Source: an uncultured Verrucomicrobiales bacterium
GTDB lineage: Bacteria; Verrucomicrobiota; Verrucomicrobiia; Limisphaerales; UBA1100
Length of the DNA stretch: 50,821 bases
Direction: 5' to 3'
NCBI GenBank assembly: GCA_913048135.1
Contig: CAJWVY010000003.1
Location: 1 to 50,821 of the forward strand
Positions 16,918 through 25,350 of the stretch are shown in pieces. Within the stretch, counting starts at the first letter, position 1. Each line of letters begins with the position of its first letter. The notes below the pieces were generated by a model that did no database searches, was not told the DNA's origin, and saw nothing but the letters and a program-made list of their open reading frames with translations. A program made the translations under genes and the position numbers.

Positions 16918-17789
16918 GAAATTTCGAGCAAACTCACTTCCGGGCGGCAATTGAAACGCAGCCCGTGGAGGTTGCCGACCCCTTTGGTAATGTGAAGCCA
17001 ACGGTCACCTAAGCGGTGCAGGCCGCGAACATATTTCTTATCTTTCACCGGCGCCAAAGGATCACCCACACCAGGCAGGTAAGCCTGGCCGCCATGAGTA
17101 TGTCCGCTCAGCATCAGTTGCCACGGGTACGCGGCCAATTCAGTCTTGGTGTCCGGATTGTGCGACAGTAGGACGGTGGGGTATTGGTCATCAAGCTCGG
17201 CAAAGGCTTGTTGTGGGTGGCATTCCCGGTTCCAAAGATCGCCTACGCCTACGAGGTTGATTGTATGACCAGCTAGGTCGAGCAGCGTGTGTTCGTTATG
17301 TAGAAGGCGGATACCGGCCTTTTTCAGCATTCGCTGAACGGGCAAGCTATGCGCGGCACCAATTTTCATTGTACCGGCCGCCCAGGAACCTCCATCATGA
17401 TTGCCTAGGCAAGCAAAGGTGGGCGCGGCTTTGGGGAGTGCGCGAAGCACTTCACTGTATTCGTCGTATTGCCGATACTTCCAAGTGATAAAATCACCCG
17501 TGAGACAAATTAAATCCGGATTCAGTTCCAAGCCAACTTCCAAAGCGCGGCGCAGGTAACCGAGGCTCACGGCCTTGGAGGCGTGCAGGTCAGATAAGTG
17601 CAGCAAACGAAGCGGGCGCTCGGCCTTCATGATGGGGGCGCGGTGGCGATTGACCTCAAGCCAGCCGGATTCCCAAAGGCGCATATAGGCATAGGATCCC
17701 GCGCCGACAAAGCCGGAGCCGAGTGATCCCCAGAGAAAGCGTCGCCGGTTTGTACGGTTTTGCCAATAATTGCGGAGGCGCTTGATCAC
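16914..17789 (-). CDS. Metallophosphoesterase, YaeI/LpxG-like
   Basis: This 291-residue dinuclear-metal phosphoesterase has all family motifs: DLH at 67-69 (in 'HLSDLHAS'), GDF at 98-100, GNHD at 129-132, SHNPD at 209-213 and GHTH at 229-232. An N-terminal NRRRFLW followed by a hydrophobic stretch (19-35) suggests a twin-arginine or membrane anchor, with the catalytic domain outside or membrane-bound. Relatives include the UDP-2,3-diacylglucosamine hydrolases YaeI and LpxG and the phosphoesterase YkuE. Its position between thiH and thiS, with a coupled stop and start, could be incidental. A phosphatase step in thiamine metabolism is another possibility, but nothing in the sequence shows it. 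Confidence 0.8.
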   Translation of the reverse strand: MIKRLRNYWQNRTNRRRFLWGSLGSGFVGAGSYAYMRLWESGWLEVNRHRAPIMKAERPLRLLHLSDLHASKAVSLGYLRRALEVGLELNPDLICLTGDFITWKYRQYDEYSEVLRALPKAAPTFACLGNHDGGSWAAGTMKIGAAHSLPVQRMLKKAGIRLLHNEHTLLDLAGHTINLVGVGDLWNRECHPQQAFAELDDQYPTVLLSHNPDTKTELAAYPWQLMLSGHTHGGQAYLPGVGDPLAPVKDKKYVRGLHRLGDRWLHITKGVGNLHGLRFNCRPEVSLLEIS

Positions 17790-17811
17790 GGCCGAAGAAT
17801 AACCTCTGTCT

Positions 17812-19050
17812 TCAAGGGGTCAACGCCGCGTCCCAATCTTTCCAAACAGGTTCATAGCCGAGACTGATTATCTGTTGGGCGATTATTTCTGGAGAGCGCT
17901 CATCGGCGATATCAAACTGGCCTGTAGCGCCCGTGGCCCATTCACTGGATTGCTCGGTCAAAGCGATCATTTTGCCGCGTTCGGTCTTATGGAGCTTGTC
18001 GCTACCAGCCCCTGTGTAACCTCCTGGCTCGGTATGGCTTCCGGCACTCATCAGGGTAACGCCCAGCGGAATCAGGCCATTGCGCAGGGTGGCCGGTTCA
18101 CGAGTGGAGAGCACAATGCCAACATCAGGGAGAAACAGGCGCAGGGCGCAAATCAATTGCGTGAGGTCGCGGTCTGAAATCGGATCAATGGGATCAAAGC
18201 TTCCGGCGCAAGGTCGGAGACGGGGCAGGGATAGAGTCAGTTGGGCTTTCCAGCAATGTTTCAATAGCCACTCCGCATGCGCCGCAAGAGCGATTGCTTC
18301 GGTGCGCCAGTCGCTCAACCCAAAAAGAGCGCCAATGCCGAGGCGGCGGAAACCAGCGGCGTAGGCACGTTCGGGGGTCGCAAGGCGCCAGTCGAAATCC
18401 TTCTTTGGGCCGGCTGTGTGATGCACTCGATAAGCATTTCGATCGTAGGTCTCCTGATAGACCACCAAACCCTCTGCCCCTGCAGTTACGAGTGGCTGAT
18501 AAGCATCGGTTTCCAGTGGGCCTAGCTCCAATGAAAGGCTAGGCAAGGTTTCGTGGAGTATTCGGATGCATTGTTCCACGTAGCCGTTGGAAACGAATTT
18601 GGGATGTTCGCCAGCCACAAGAAGTACATTTCTAAAGCCTTGTTCTGCTAGCGCTTGGGCTTCGGCCATCACTTCTTCCGGCTCGAGCGTGACGCGCAAA
18701 ATTGGGTTGTCCCGCGAGAAGCCACAGTAGGCGCAGTTGTTGATGCATTCGTTAGAAAGATAAAGCGGAGCGAAGAGACGAATGGCCCGGCCGAAACGTT
18801 GTTGGGTTAGTGCCTTGGAATGGCCAGCCAACGTCTCCAACTGATCCGCGCCTGCCGGGGAAATCAATTGGGCAAAATCTTCAAGAGAAGGCTGTGCTGC
18901 GCCAAGGCTTTTTTGAAATTCCTCTTCGGTAGTTCGCAGCGAATGAGCCCGGAGTGCGCCCAGGGGGAGGGCGGCGAATGAATCAACAAACGATGACTCA
19001 ACTGGCTGATGATGCGGCACGCGGGCAGTTTGGCTGCATGCCGCGAGCAA
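17812..19050 (-). CDS. thiH: 2-iminoacetate synthase ThiH, radical SAM
   Basis: ThiH cleaves tyrosine by radical chemistry to supply dehydroglycine for the thiazole of thiamine. The 412 residues include the Fe-S motif CINNCAYC (Cys102, Cys106, Cys109), then 'KKDFDWRLATPERAYAAGF' and 'GIGALFGLSDWR', both typical of ThiH. The C-terminal 'QFDIADERS' and 'GYEPVWKDWD' distinguish it from HydG and CofH. The start is the TTG at 19050; a GTG at 19020 would also give a good family N-terminus. The use of ThiH rather than ThiO implies tyrosine rather than glycine oxidase chemistry, usually associated with low oxygen. The gene lies 23 bases after a small membrane protein gene. No TPP riboswitch was found upstream. 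Confidence 0.93.
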   Translation of the reverse strand: MLAACSQTARVPHHQPVESSFVDSFAALPLGALRAHSLRTTEEEFQKSLGAAQPSLEDFAQLISPAGADQLETLAGHSKALTQQRFGRAIRLFAPLYLSNECINNCAYCGFSRDNPILRVTLEPEEVMAEAQALAEQGFRNVLLVAGEHPKFVSNGYVEQCIRILHETLPSLSLELGPLETDAYQPLVTAGAEGLVVYQETYDRNAYRVHHTAGPKKDFDWRLATPERAYAAGFRRLGIGALFGLSDWRTEAIALAAHAEWLLKHCWKAQLTLSLPRLRPCAGSFDPIDPISDRDLTQLICALRLFLPDVGIVLSTREPATLRNGLIPLGVTLMSAGSHTEPGGYTGAGSDKLHKTERGKMIALTEQSSEWATGATGQFDIADERSPEIIAQQIISLGYEPVWKDWDAALTP

Positions 19051-19073
19051 GTCCAGTCGAGGTCTTGCACAGG

Positions 19074-19247
19074 CTATGCTAGCGTTTTCAGCAGAGCGGC
19101 TACGAAAACAACCATTATCAGCGAGGCGACCCCGGCCAAGGCGATTTGCTTGGTGAACGGGGCGGATTCCACACTGTTTGCGTGGGAATCACGCTCGGAA
19201 TCGGCTGTTCCTTCGTGTTTTCCTGAAATTTGTGAGTCAAACTTCAT
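19074..19247 (-). CDS. Small single-span membrane protein upstream of thiH
   Basis: A minus-strand frame from ATG 19247 to TAG encodes 57 residues. The first 32 are hydrophilic and rich in Ser, Glu, Asp and His; residues 35-56 form one strongly hydrophobic helix ('IALAGVASLIMVVFVAALL'), giving a tail-anchored layout. It ends 23 bases before the thiH start on the same strand, so it is likely the first gene of that transcript. I do not recognise a family. Such tail-anchored micro-proteins often modulate a larger membrane partner. Confidence is limited by the short length and the weak upstream AAGTAA instead of a proper ribosome site. Confidence 0.5.
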   Translation of the reverse strand: MKFDSQISGKHEGTADSERDSHANSVESAPFTKQIALAGVASLIMVVFVAALLKTLA

Positions 19248-19341
19248 GTTACTTTTTTATTACTGCAAGGAACGTGCCAAAGGCCGTTTCGTGGGGATAA
19301 GTTTTGCTCGGAGGGCGCCGGCGGCGATTTAATCTCACGGC

Positions 19342-20211
19342 ATGCCTACCAGTGTGATTGCTGTCGCCAATCAAAAAGGAGGGGTTGGCAAAACGACGAC
19401 CTCCATCAATCTGGCTGCCAGTTTGGCAAGCCAAGGAAAAAGTGTGTTGTTGGTGGATTTGGATCCGCAAGCCAACGCAACGAGTGGCTTGGGCGTCGAG
19501 AAACGAGAAGGAGGCAGTGTGTACGAGGCGCTGGTTGGCGATGCGCTGTTGAGCGATCAAATCGTCCGCACGGTTTATGAGAATCTTTCAATTATCCCCG
19601 GTGAAGTAAACTTGTGCGGTGCGGAGATTGATCTGCCGCGCATGGAGGATTGCCTTCACCGTCTGCAGGGAGCGCTGCATTCAGTGCGAATGGCTAATGT
19701 GTATGACATCATTATGATCGATTGCCCGCCGTCGCTGGGCTCGCTGACGTTGAATGCGTTTGTAGCGTCGGATTCGCTGGTTGTGCCGATCCAGTGCGAA
19801 TACTACGCGCTGGAAGGAATCTCCATGGTGCAACGGCTAATCGATCAAGTGCGAAACTCCGGTGATAATCCAGACCTGCACATCATGGGCATCGTGATGA
19901 CCATGTACGATGGGCGCACACGCCTGTCCCAACAGGTGCTCGACGAGGTGCGCGAGCATTTTTCGAAAATCATTTTCGAAACCACCATTCCACGGGCGAC
20001 GCGATTAGCTGAAGCTCCGAGTCATGGTCAGCCGTCTTTGGTGTATGATCCGGATGGATTAGGCACTGCCGCCTACGATGTGTTGGCCGCCGAATTGATC
20101 CAGCGCCTGGCTGTGGCGAGTGCCGAGCCTGTGGCTGAGGTGCCAACGCCGGACAATGTGGTGGACGCCGCGGCATTGCAAAATCCTGAGCCAGTGCAAA
20201 ATCAGGCTTGA
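19342..20211 (+). CDS. parA: ParA/Soj-family chromosome partitioning ATPase
   Basis: ParA ATPases dimerise on DNA with ATP and move ParB-parS complexes. The 289 residues have the deviant Walker A KGGVGKTTT (12-20), 'LLVDLDPQANAT' with the A' motif, and 'YDIIMIDCPPSLG' as Walker B. There is no N-terminal helix-turn-helix, so it is a Soj-type chromosomal ParA. The last 35 residues form a low-complexity Ala/Val/Pro/Glu tail. A parB usually follows directly; here the next gene encodes an exported propeller. ATG 19342 is divergent from the thiH run across 94 bases. Confidence 0.92.
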   Translation: MPTSVIAVANQKGGVGKTTTSINLAASLASQGKSVLLVDLDPQANATSGLGVEKREGGSVYEALVGDALLSDQIVRTVYENLSIIPGEVNLCGAEIDLPRMEDCLHRLQGALHSVRMANVYDIIMIDCPPSLGSLTLNAFVASDSLVVPIQCEYYALEGISMVQRLIDQVRNSGDNPDLHIMGIVMTMYDGRTRLSQQVLDEVREHFSKIIFETTIPRATRLAEAPSHGQPSLVYDPDGLGTAAYDVLAAELIQRLAVASAEPVAEVPTPDNVVDAAALQNPEPVQNQA

Positions 20212-20251
20212 AGCGTTCGGCTGGTTTATCGAGACTCCCGCCTTAGTTTTC

Positions 20252-21499
20252 ATGAAAACGTATCCTCTATTGCTCGCCGCCAGCATGGCGGTTTCCGTCA
20301 CGGCCGATGAATGGCCGCAGTACCGTGGACCACATCACACCGGGGCATCCAAGGAATCATTGGCTCCGTGGGGTGCCGGTGGCTTGAAGACCGCCTGGAA
20401 GACTGCGACTCCGAATGGGTTTAGCTCCTTTGCTGTTGCCGGTGGGTTTGCAGCGACGCAGTACACGGTGCAAGGCAAAGAAACTGTTGCTGTGCTAAAA
20501 GCAGATTCAGGCCGGATGGTTTGGTCTGCGGCGCTGGATGCGGCGGACTACGGCCATGACGGCGGAAACGCCGGGGCGAATGATAACAAAGGTGGGGATG
20601 GTCCTCGATCAACGCCTTCGATTGATGGCGGTTCGGTTTATGTACTGTCTGCCGATTTTGTGTTGGGGAGTTTCTCCCTGCAAAACGGCCGGAAGCAATG
20701 GTCGCATGATTTACTGGGTGATTTTGGTGGTCAGCAGATCAAATGGAAAAACGCCGCGTCACCGGTAGTAGATGGAGATCTGGTAATCGTCGGCGGTGGC
20801 GGTGAAGGTCAGTCATTACTGGCTTTCAATAAAGCCACCGGCAAGCTCGCTTGGAAAACCGGCACCGAAACTGTGACACACGCTACACCGGTGGTGGCGG
20901 AGATTCATGGTGTCCGGCAGGTGATCTTTTTCTGTGTGTCGGGCTTGGTTTCCGTTGAGATCAATTCAGGCAAGCTCCTCTGGAAGCAGCCGTTTAAGTT
21001 CGCGGTCTCCACCGCGGCCTCGCCGGTTGTGGATGGAGACGTGGTGTTCTGCTCAGCTGGTTACGGTGTGGGTGGTGGCTCGTACAAGGTGGCGCTCAAG
21101 GGTGGTCAATGGAGCACGGACGAGATCTGGCGCATTCCCGGCCATAAGCATGTGGCAAACCACTGGAGCACGCCCGTGCTTAAAGATGGCCACTTGTATG
21201 GTATGTTTAGCTTCAAGAAATACGGCGATGGTCCGCTCAAGTGCGTGGATATCGCCACCGGTGAAATTAAGTGGGAACAGGAAGGCTTCGGCGCCGGCAA
21301 TGTGATTCGCGTGGGGGACAATATTCTGGCGCTCACCGATTACGGCAAGCTCGTGCTCGTGGCTGGCTCCCCTGCAGGTTACAAGCAACTGGCGGAGTCC
21401 AAGGGCGTGGCTGGAAAATGCTGGAGCACGCCGGTGCTGGCTGACGGTGTTATATATGTTCGCAGCACAACAGAGGGTGCAGCTTACCAAGTGAGATAG
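20252..21499 (+). CDS. Exported PQQ-like beta-propeller protein
   Basis: This 415-residue protein has a signal peptide (1-18, ending SVTADE) and repeated beta-propeller blades of the PQQ-enzyme or BamB type. Repeats such as 'DGGSVYVLSADFVLGSFSLQNGRKQW', 'DGDLVIVGGGGEGQSLLAFN' and 'DGHLYGMFSFKKYGDGPLKCVD' show the blade pattern with a Trp or Lys near each end. The opening DEWPQYRGPHHTG is characteristic of exported propellers abundant in Planctomycetes and Verrucomicrobia. It lacks catalytic residues of quinoprotein dehydrogenases, so binding or scaffolding is more likely than oxidation. It lies 40 bases after parA; a functional link is doubtful. I take ATG 20252 because of the signal peptide. 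Confidence 0.82.
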   Translation: MKTYPLLLAASMAVSVTADEWPQYRGPHHTGASKESLAPWGAGGLKTAWKTATPNGFSSFAVAGGFAATQYTVQGKETVAVLKADSGRMVWSAALDAADYGHDGGNAGANDNKGGDGPRSTPSIDGGSVYVLSADFVLGSFSLQNGRKQWSHDLLGDFGGQQIKWKNAASPVVDGDLVIVGGGGEGQSLLAFNKATGKLAWKTGTETVTHATPVVAEIHGVRQVIFFCVSGLVSVEINSGKLLWKQPFKFAVSTAASPVVDGDVVFCSAGYGVGGGSYKVALKGGQWSTDEIWRIPGHKHVANHWSTPVLKDGHLYGMFSFKKYGDGPLKCVDIATGEIKWEQEGFGAGNVIRVGDNILALTDYGKLVLVAGSPAGYKQLAESKGVAGKCWSTPVLADGVIYVRSTTEGAAYQVR

Positions 21500-21525
21500 G
21501 GCTTTTTCAAAATAGTGCACATATA

Positions 21526-22245
21526 ATGGCAAAGCTTAAAGTTGAAATGGAAATAGAGCAGGCGACCATGGAGTTGCCTGATACGAAGACACTGAAATTC
21601 AAGTGGCCTGAAGGCTACGATTTGGACTTCAAGACCGGCCAGTTTATTACTGTGTGGTGGCCGCATCATCCGAAGTATAAGCGTGCATATTCGCTGAGTT
21701 CCTGCGCGCTGGACCGAGGCAGTTTTGAGGTAACGGTCAAGCGTGACGGCAAGATGGGGACCAGTATTGTCGACTGGGCTGAAGAGGGCGACGTGATGGG
21801 AGTGATCGAGCCGGTTGGCAAGTTCCTGCCTGTCTTCGATCCGCCGGGGCGTCATTTGATCTGCATCGCAGGCGGCTCAGGCGTGACGCCATTCCGTGGG
21901 TTTGTACGCGAAGCGACTCGCCGCAATTTGGACACCAAAATTACCGTGCTTTATACCGTGCGCACGACCGATGACATTATCTTCAATGAAGAATTCCGTG
22001 AGCTGGAGAAGGAGAACTCCAACTTCAAGTTTCTCGTGACCTGTACGCGCCTGGCGGATGACGATCCTTGGGAAGGGCGCCGAGGCCGCATTGATGCGGA
22101 CTGGATTAAGGAACACATCGATGACCTCGACAGCACGGTCTTTTACGCATGCGGACCGAATGCGCTGGTGGAAATGGCCGAAACGCTGGCTAAGGACGAA
22201 CTCGGCGCGTCCAAGGAACAGGTGATCCTCGAGAAGTGGGGTTAA
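21526..22245 (+). CDS. FAD/NAD(P)H-dependent oxidoreductase, FNR superfamily
   Basis: The 239 residues form a minimal ferredoxin-reductase module. The FAD-binding motif RAYSLSS is at 53-59, the pyridine nucleotide loop GGSGVTPF at 116-123, and 'VFYACGPNALVE' near the C-terminus marks the nicotinamide side. There is no ferredoxin or globin domain, so it must pass electrons to a separate protein. Relatives serve as reductase components of oxygenases or as ferredoxin reductases. It is followed only 3 bases later by gcvT and begins a plus-strand run with glycine-cleavage genes. No ferredoxin or oxygenase is in the window. Function beyond the fold is open. Confidence 0.8.
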   Translation: MAKLKVEMEIEQATMELPDTKTLKFKWPEGYDLDFKTGQFITVWWPHHPKYKRAYSLSSCALDRGSFEVTVKRDGKMGTSIVDWAEEGDVMGVIEPVGKFLPVFDPPGRHLICIAGGSGVTPFRGFVREATRRNLDTKITVLYTVRTTDDIIFNEEFRELEKENSNFKFLVTCTRLADDDPWEGRRGRIDADWIKEHIDDLDSTVFYACGPNALVEMAETLAKDELGASKEQVILEKWG

Positions 22246-22248
22246 TGA

Positions 22249-23376
22249 ATGGTGGATCCGCGGCGCACGGCTCTATATGAGACGCATCAGGCTTTAGGGG
22301 CTAGCTGCATTGATTTTGGCGGGTGGGAAATGCCCGTTCAATACTCGGGCATCGTTGATGAACACCGCGCTGTACGCGAGGCGTGCGGCCTGTTTGATAT
22401 CTCCCACATGGGGGAATTGATGGTCGGCGGTGCACGCGCTGCGGAGTTTCTCGATCACGCCCTCACCAACACGGCCTCCAAGCTGGACGTGGGAGACGCC
22501 CAGTATTCGCTCATGTGTAATGATCGCGGCGGCGTGTTGGATGATCTCTATGTTTACCGGATTGCCAAAGAAGTCTATTTGTTGGTGGTCAATGCCTCAC
22601 GCATCGCGGAAGACTTGGCGGAATTGCAGCGGCTGGTTGCAGAGTTCGAATCCACGCGCACAGTCAATGTGGTGGACGAGTCAGACAATCTGTCAGCAGT
22701 GGCCGTGCAGGGACCGCACGTGAACCGTTTCGTAAGCCAGCTCTTCACCATGTCCGGGCTCATCGCCGTGGAACGCCCCACGGCGCTGGAGAAAAACCAA
22801 ATCGATGCGTTTATTTTCGAGGGCAAGGACGTGTACGTGTCGCGCACCGGTTACACCGGCCAGGACGGCTTTGAACTGATCGCGCCGAATGAAATCATCA
22901 CAATCCTATGGGAGCGGCTCATGGAATTGGGAAGCGACCACGGCATCAAACCAGCCGGGCTGGGTGCGCGCGATACCTTGCGCATGGAAATGGGGTATCC
23001 GTTGTACGGTCACGAATTAAGCGAAGGGGTTTCTCCGCTGGAAGCTGGATTGGGATTTTTCGTGGATATGGAAAAATCATTCCGAGGGCGTGGGGAGCTG
23101 GGCTTTCAAAAGAAAGAAGGCGTAACCCGCCGCAATATGGCCTTTGCCATGACCGCCAAATCGCCACCGCCTCGCGAGGGCTATACCGTATGGATCGGCG
23201 ATGAGGAAATTGGCGTCGTGACCAGCGGCACTCAAAGCCCTTCGCTTCAGACGGGCATCGGCATGGCGTACATTAATCAACCCCACGCCAAGCGTGGCAC
23301 AGAAATCGAAATCGAAATTCGGGGCCGCCGTTTCCCGGCGGAACTCCGCAAGAAACCTTTATACCAAAAAACATGA
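22249..23376 (+). CDS. gcvT: Aminomethyltransferase, glycine cleavage T protein
   Basis: GcvT takes the aminomethyl group from lipoyl-GcvH, releases ammonia and makes 5,10-methylene-tetrahydrofolate. The 375 residues show 'GASCIDFGGWEMPVQYSGI' near the N-terminus and 'GLFDISHMGE'. The folate-site region 'GYTGQDGFELI' and 'GLGARDTLRMEMGYPLYGHEL' carry the conserved catalytic Asp/Arg surroundings. The ATG at 22249 lies 3 bases after the flavin reductase stop, and its own stop overlaps gcvH by 4 bases. DMSP demethylase is a distant relative, but the coupled gcvH argues for true GcvT. The P protein (gcvP) is not in the window. Confidence 0.95.
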   Translation: MVDPRRTALYETHQALGASCIDFGGWEMPVQYSGIVDEHRAVREACGLFDISHMGELMVGGARAAEFLDHALTNTASKLDVGDAQYSLMCNDRGGVLDDLYVYRIAKEVYLLVVNASRIAEDLAELQRLVAEFESTRTVNVVDESDNLSAVAVQGPHVNRFVSQLFTMSGLIAVERPTALEKNQIDAFIFEGKDVYVSRTGYTGQDGFELIAPNEIITILWERLMELGSDHGIKPAGLGARDTLRMEMGYPLYGHELSEGVSPLEAGLGFFVDMEKSFRGRGELGFQKKEGVTRRNMAFAMTAKSPPPREGYTVWIGDEEIGVVTSGTQSPSLQTGIGMAYINQPHAKRGTEIEIEIRGRRFPAELRKKPLYQKT

Positions 23377-23759
23377 GCAGCATTCCTGATAACCTTAAAT
23401 ATACCGCCTCACATGAATGGATCCGTATTGAGGGCGATACTGCGGTGGTCGGCATCACCGATCACGCTCAAGCCGAGCTGACTGATATCGTGTATGTGGA
23501 GCTGCCGGAAGTGGGCCGCACATTGGCAGTGGGCGAAGGGTGTGGTGTTGTTGAATCGGTCAAAACGGCTAGTGATTTGTACGCGCCAATCGCCGGTGAA
23601 ATCACCGAGATTAACAGCGCTCTTGAAGATGCCCCCGAACAGGTCAATGAAAGCCCTTACGATGAGGGGTGGTTTTTCAAATTGAAACTCTCCGGTGAAC
23701 CCGACTTATCCGGCGCACTGGACGCAGCGGGCTACGCTTCGCAGATCGGCGAAAGTTAA
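23373..23759 (+). CDS. gcvH: Glycine cleavage system H protein
   Basis: GcvH carries the lipoyl arm that shuttles the aminomethyl group between the P, T and L proteins. The 128 residues match the usual length. The lipoyl lysine is Lys64 in 'VVESVKTASDLYAP'. 'ITDHAQAELTDIVYVELPEVG' and 'NESPYDEGWFFKLKLS' are typical. ATG 23373 overlaps the gcvT stop, so the two are made together. A lipoylating enzyme (LipA/LipB/LplA) is not visible here. Confidence 0.96.
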   Translation: MSSIPDNLKYTASHEWIRIEGDTAVVGITDHAQAELTDIVYVELPEVGRTLAVGEGCGVVESVKTASDLYAPIAGEITEINSALEDAPEQVNESPYDEGWFFKLKLSGEPDLSGALDAAGYASQIGES

Positions 23760-23763
23760 TCGC

Positions 23764-25326
23764 ATGCACGCTTTTCGAGCGGCGCTTTTTTTCTGCACTT
23801 TCAGCCTGCCGCTCGATGCGGCGGTGGACTTAGTGCTACGCAACGGGCTCGTCTACGACGGCACTGGTCGGGAGCCTGTTCAGGCCAATGTTTCCATACA
23901 TCAGGGGCGCATCGTTGCGGTTGATCAAAATCCTGTTCGTGGCCGACAAATTTTGGATGCCACAGGGCTCGTTGTGGTGCCCGGTTTTATCGACGTTCAT
24001 ACCCATGCGGAAAACATCATCTACCATCCCAAGGCGGAGAATTTCCTGCGCATGGGCGTCACCACGCTCGTGCTTGGGAATTGTGGTTCGTCCAAGCTGG
24101 ACATCGGCGAGTTCTTTGGGCGCATGAATCAAATAGGGTTTTCGCCTAACATTTCCTCATTGATCGGCCATGGAACAGTTCGCAATCAGGTTATGGGCAA
24201 ATCCTTTCGTCGACCGCCCACAGCAAGAGAACTTGAGGAAATGCAGTTATATATTACCAAAGGCATGAACGATGGGGCGTTGGGAATGTCCACCGGTTTG
24301 ATTTATCTTCCTGGTACTTTTGCCAAAACCGATGAGCTGGTTGACTTGTCGAGAACAGTCTCGGAACACGGAGGTATTTACGTCAGCCATATGCGGAGCG
24401 AGGGCACTAATATTTTCAAGGCGGTGGATGAGGTGTGTCGCATCGGCCGCGAAGCCAAATTGCCTGTGCATATTTCCCATTTGAAACTTGCTGGGCGACC
24501 GATGTGGGGGCGGCATCACGCACTGCTGGCCAGGCTCGATGCCGCCCGGAAGGAAGGGCTCCGGTTGACGCATGATCAGTACGCCTACACAGCTTCCAGC
24601 ACGAGCCTCAAACAGCTGCTTCCCGATGACCTGTTGGCTGGTGGTGTGGCCGCTTACGCGGAACGTATCCGAGATCGTGAGCGTTATGCGAAAACAGCCG
24701 CGTGGATGAAATCTAGGTTAAAGGCCCGCCAACGTGAAGATTACTCGTACGCCGTGATCGCCTGGCACAAAAAAGATCCTCGGTACAACGGATTAAGTGT
24801 CGTGCAGGCCGCGCAATTACGTTATGGGGCTGCGACTCTGGATCATCAGATCGCCTTGATTATGGAGGTCGAATTGAATGGCGGTGCGAGCGCTGTTTTT
24901 CATGGGATGAGCGAAGAGGATGCGCGCGCGTTTTTGAAGCATCCGAAAACCATGTTTGCCAGCGACAGCAGCGTGCGCGCCTTTAATCAGGGTGTGCCGC
25001 ATCCGCGAGGCTACGGAAACGCCGCTCGGTTTCTAGGGCATTATGTACGTGAGCACGAGCAACTGCCGCTGACCGAGGGCATTCGCAAACTCACCGACTT
25101 GCCGGCGCGCACGTTTCAATTACATGGGCGCGGCCGTTTGCAGGCAGGTTTCGCGGGAGATGTCGTGGTGTTCGATCCGACTATGGTTAAGGATAATGCC
25201 ACCTTTAAAAAACCGCATGCTTACGCCACTGGGTTTCGTTGGGTGATTGTCAATGGCGTGGTGGTTGTAGAAAATGATCGCCACAATGGCGCCGGGCCGG
25301 GGCAAATTATTCGCCGGGCCCAGTGA
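23764..25326 (+). CDS. N-acyl-D-amino-acid deacylase family amidohydrolase, exported
   Basis: This 520-residue metal-dependent amidohydrolase starts with a signal peptide (1-19, ending LDAAVD). The N-terminal beta-sandwich opens with 'LVLRNGLVYDGTGREPV'. The metal site HTHAE follows 'VVPGFIDV', 'GNCGSS' provides the cysteine-containing loop of D-aminoacylases, and 'GALGMSTGLIYLPGT' is the next hallmark. 'VSHMRSEG' and 'HISHLKL' supply further histidines. Family members remove acyl groups from N-acyl-D-amino acids or related lactam and dipeptide substrates. The open frame extends back to 23695 inside gcvH, but ATG 23764, 4 bases after gcvH, gives a proper signal peptide. Its product could be a free D-amino acid or glycine derivative; the substrate cannot be read from sequence. 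Confidence 0.85.
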   Translation: MHAFRAALFFCTFSLPLDAAVDLVLRNGLVYDGTGREPVQANVSIHQGRIVAVDQNPVRGRQILDATGLVVVPGFIDVHTHAENIIYHPKAENFLRMGVTTLVLGNCGSSKLDIGEFFGRMNQIGFSPNISSLIGHGTVRNQVMGKSFRRPPTARELEEMQLYITKGMNDGALGMSTGLIYLPGTFAKTDELVDLSRTVSEHGGIYVSHMRSEGTNIFKAVDEVCRIGREAKLPVHISHLKLAGRPMWGRHHALLARLDAARKEGLRLTHDQYAYTASSTSLKQLLPDDLLAGGVAAYAERIRDRERYAKTAAWMKSRLKARQREDYSYAVIAWHKKDPRYNGLSVVQAAQLRYGAATLDHQIALIMEVELNGGASAVFHGMSEEDARAFLKHPKTMFASDSSVRAFNQGVPHPRGYGNAARFLGHYVREHEQLPLTEGIRKLTDLPARTFQLHGRGRLQAGFAGDVVVFDPTMVKDNATFKKPHAYATGFRWVIVNGVVVVENDRHNGAGPGQIIRRAQ

Positions 25327-25350
25327 GAAAATCAGCCCCATTATAACTCG

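Noticed and set aside
19050..19341. TPP riboswitch upstream of thiH
   Set aside because: The conserved CUGAGA and ACCUGA-type elements are not present on the minus strand.
21480..22250. Glycine riboswitch before gcvT
   Set aside because: gcvT starts 3 bases after the flavin reductase gene, and the 26-base gap before that gene is too short.
21526..23376. GcvT as a DMSP demethylase with its reductase
   Set aside because: The directly coupled gcvH and canonical GcvT text favour glycine cleavage.
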